From NCBI GenBank assembly GCA_025060075.1, contig JANXCZ010000018.1, forward strand, positions 1-41,898: a stretch of 41,898 bases of DNA. Reading direction: 5' to 3'. The notes beneath the pieces were generated by a model that saw only the letters and a list, made by a program, of their open reading frames with translations, was not told the origin of the DNA and searched no databases. Source of the DNA: Thermodesulfovibrio sp. (GTDB taxonomy: Bacteria > Nitrospirota > Thermodesulfovibrionia > Thermodesulfovibrionales > Thermodesulfovibrionaceae). Below are positions 41,723 to 41,898 of this stretch, in pieces. The translations under genes and the position numbers were made by a program. Numbering within the stretch: position 1 is the first letter of the stretch; each line of letters opens with the position of its first letter.

Positions 41723-41898
41723 ATGTATAAAAAAATCTTAGCCGAGATTAATGAGACCATCACATCGGAAGGTTCAGCAAGATATGCTTTGAAGTTTGCA
41801 AAGTTCTATAGTGCTTCATTTTATCTTTGTTTTATTCATAAAAGAAAAACAGAATTTGAAAAAGCTGAAGCTATAGTAAAAAAAGTCTTCCTTGAAGC
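41723..41898 (+). CDS. universal stress protein (UspA)-like, 3' partial
   Basis: A frame opens at ATG 41723 and runs off the window end (58 residues). The start MYKKILAEINET followed by GSARYALKFAKFYSASFYL resembles a UspA domain (K-K-I-L-x-x-x-D...S..AL..A..LA). The expected Asp of the first strand is Asn here (INET). No clear Shine-Dalgarno sequence. Identity is tentative because only the N-terminus is present. Confidence 0.55.
   Translation, partial: MYKKILAEINETITSEGSARYALKFAKFYSASFYLCFIHKRKTEFEKAEAIVKKVFLE

Overview
The window (about 42 kb) is dense, AT-rich bacterial DNA with short gaps and many overlapping start/stop codons. LpxC, a TonB-dependent receptor and a DedA protein point to a Gram-negative cell. 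The four-subunit 2-oxoacid:ferredoxin oxidoreductase, several Fe-S and radical SAM proteins, ThyX instead of ThyA, PAC2 proteins and an archaemetzincin point to an anaerobic, probably thermophilic lineage. The overall mix resembles Thermodesulfovibrio (Nitrospirota); this is an inference from gene content only.

Left part (1-10.6 kb, all + strand): the 3' end of a chemoreceptor with a zinc-binding CZB domain, tRNA-Ser, DedA, a gamma-delta-alpha-beta oxidoreductase operon, a tRNA-Ile/tRNA-Ala pair with no rRNA beside it, an FKBP-like/methyltransferase fusion, a DUF6745-like protein, a radical SAM enzyme with two extra Fe-S regions, and two tandem PAC2-family proteins.

Middle (10.6-29.5 kb): a minus-strand cluster of archaemetzincin, histone-deacetylase-like enzyme, 28-residue-repeat protein and DUF1284 protein. 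Divergent from it is a MoxR ATPase / metallopeptidase-VWA / beta-helix trio. Next comes a minus-strand operon of lpxC, phosphoribosyltransferase, Ku, ATP-dependent DNA ligase and MerR-TPR (a minimal end-joining pair beside lipid A synthesis). Housekeeping and small metabolic genes follow: TrmN6-like, DUF2934, AmmeMemoRadiSam enzyme, CDF transporter, IMPase, hisC-hisB-thyX and cysteine synthase.

Accessory region (29.6-33.1 kb): behind tRNA-Arg lies a gene graveyard. It holds a frameshifted integrase C-terminus joined in frame to the N-terminus of a Cas6-like protein, a further frameshifted gene, a truncated DUF1232 gene and a decayed tmRNA/tRNA-like 3' end. An apparently intact AbiEi/AbiEii toxin-antitoxin pair follows, with a perfect inverted repeat inside its promoter.

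Right part (33-41.9 kb): small envelope genes, then a TonB-dependent receptor and FecBCD-type ABC importer. These lie downstream of a promoter, two ACGAA-capped hairpins and a strong terminator, which together look like an attenuator or riboswitch-type leader. A second deacetylase-like enzyme, a LysM L,D-transpeptidase and the start of a universal stress protein close the window. Across the window about ten genes have a -10-like hexamer only 5-8 nt before ATG and no Shine-Dalgarno sequence, suggesting frequent leaderless mRNAs.
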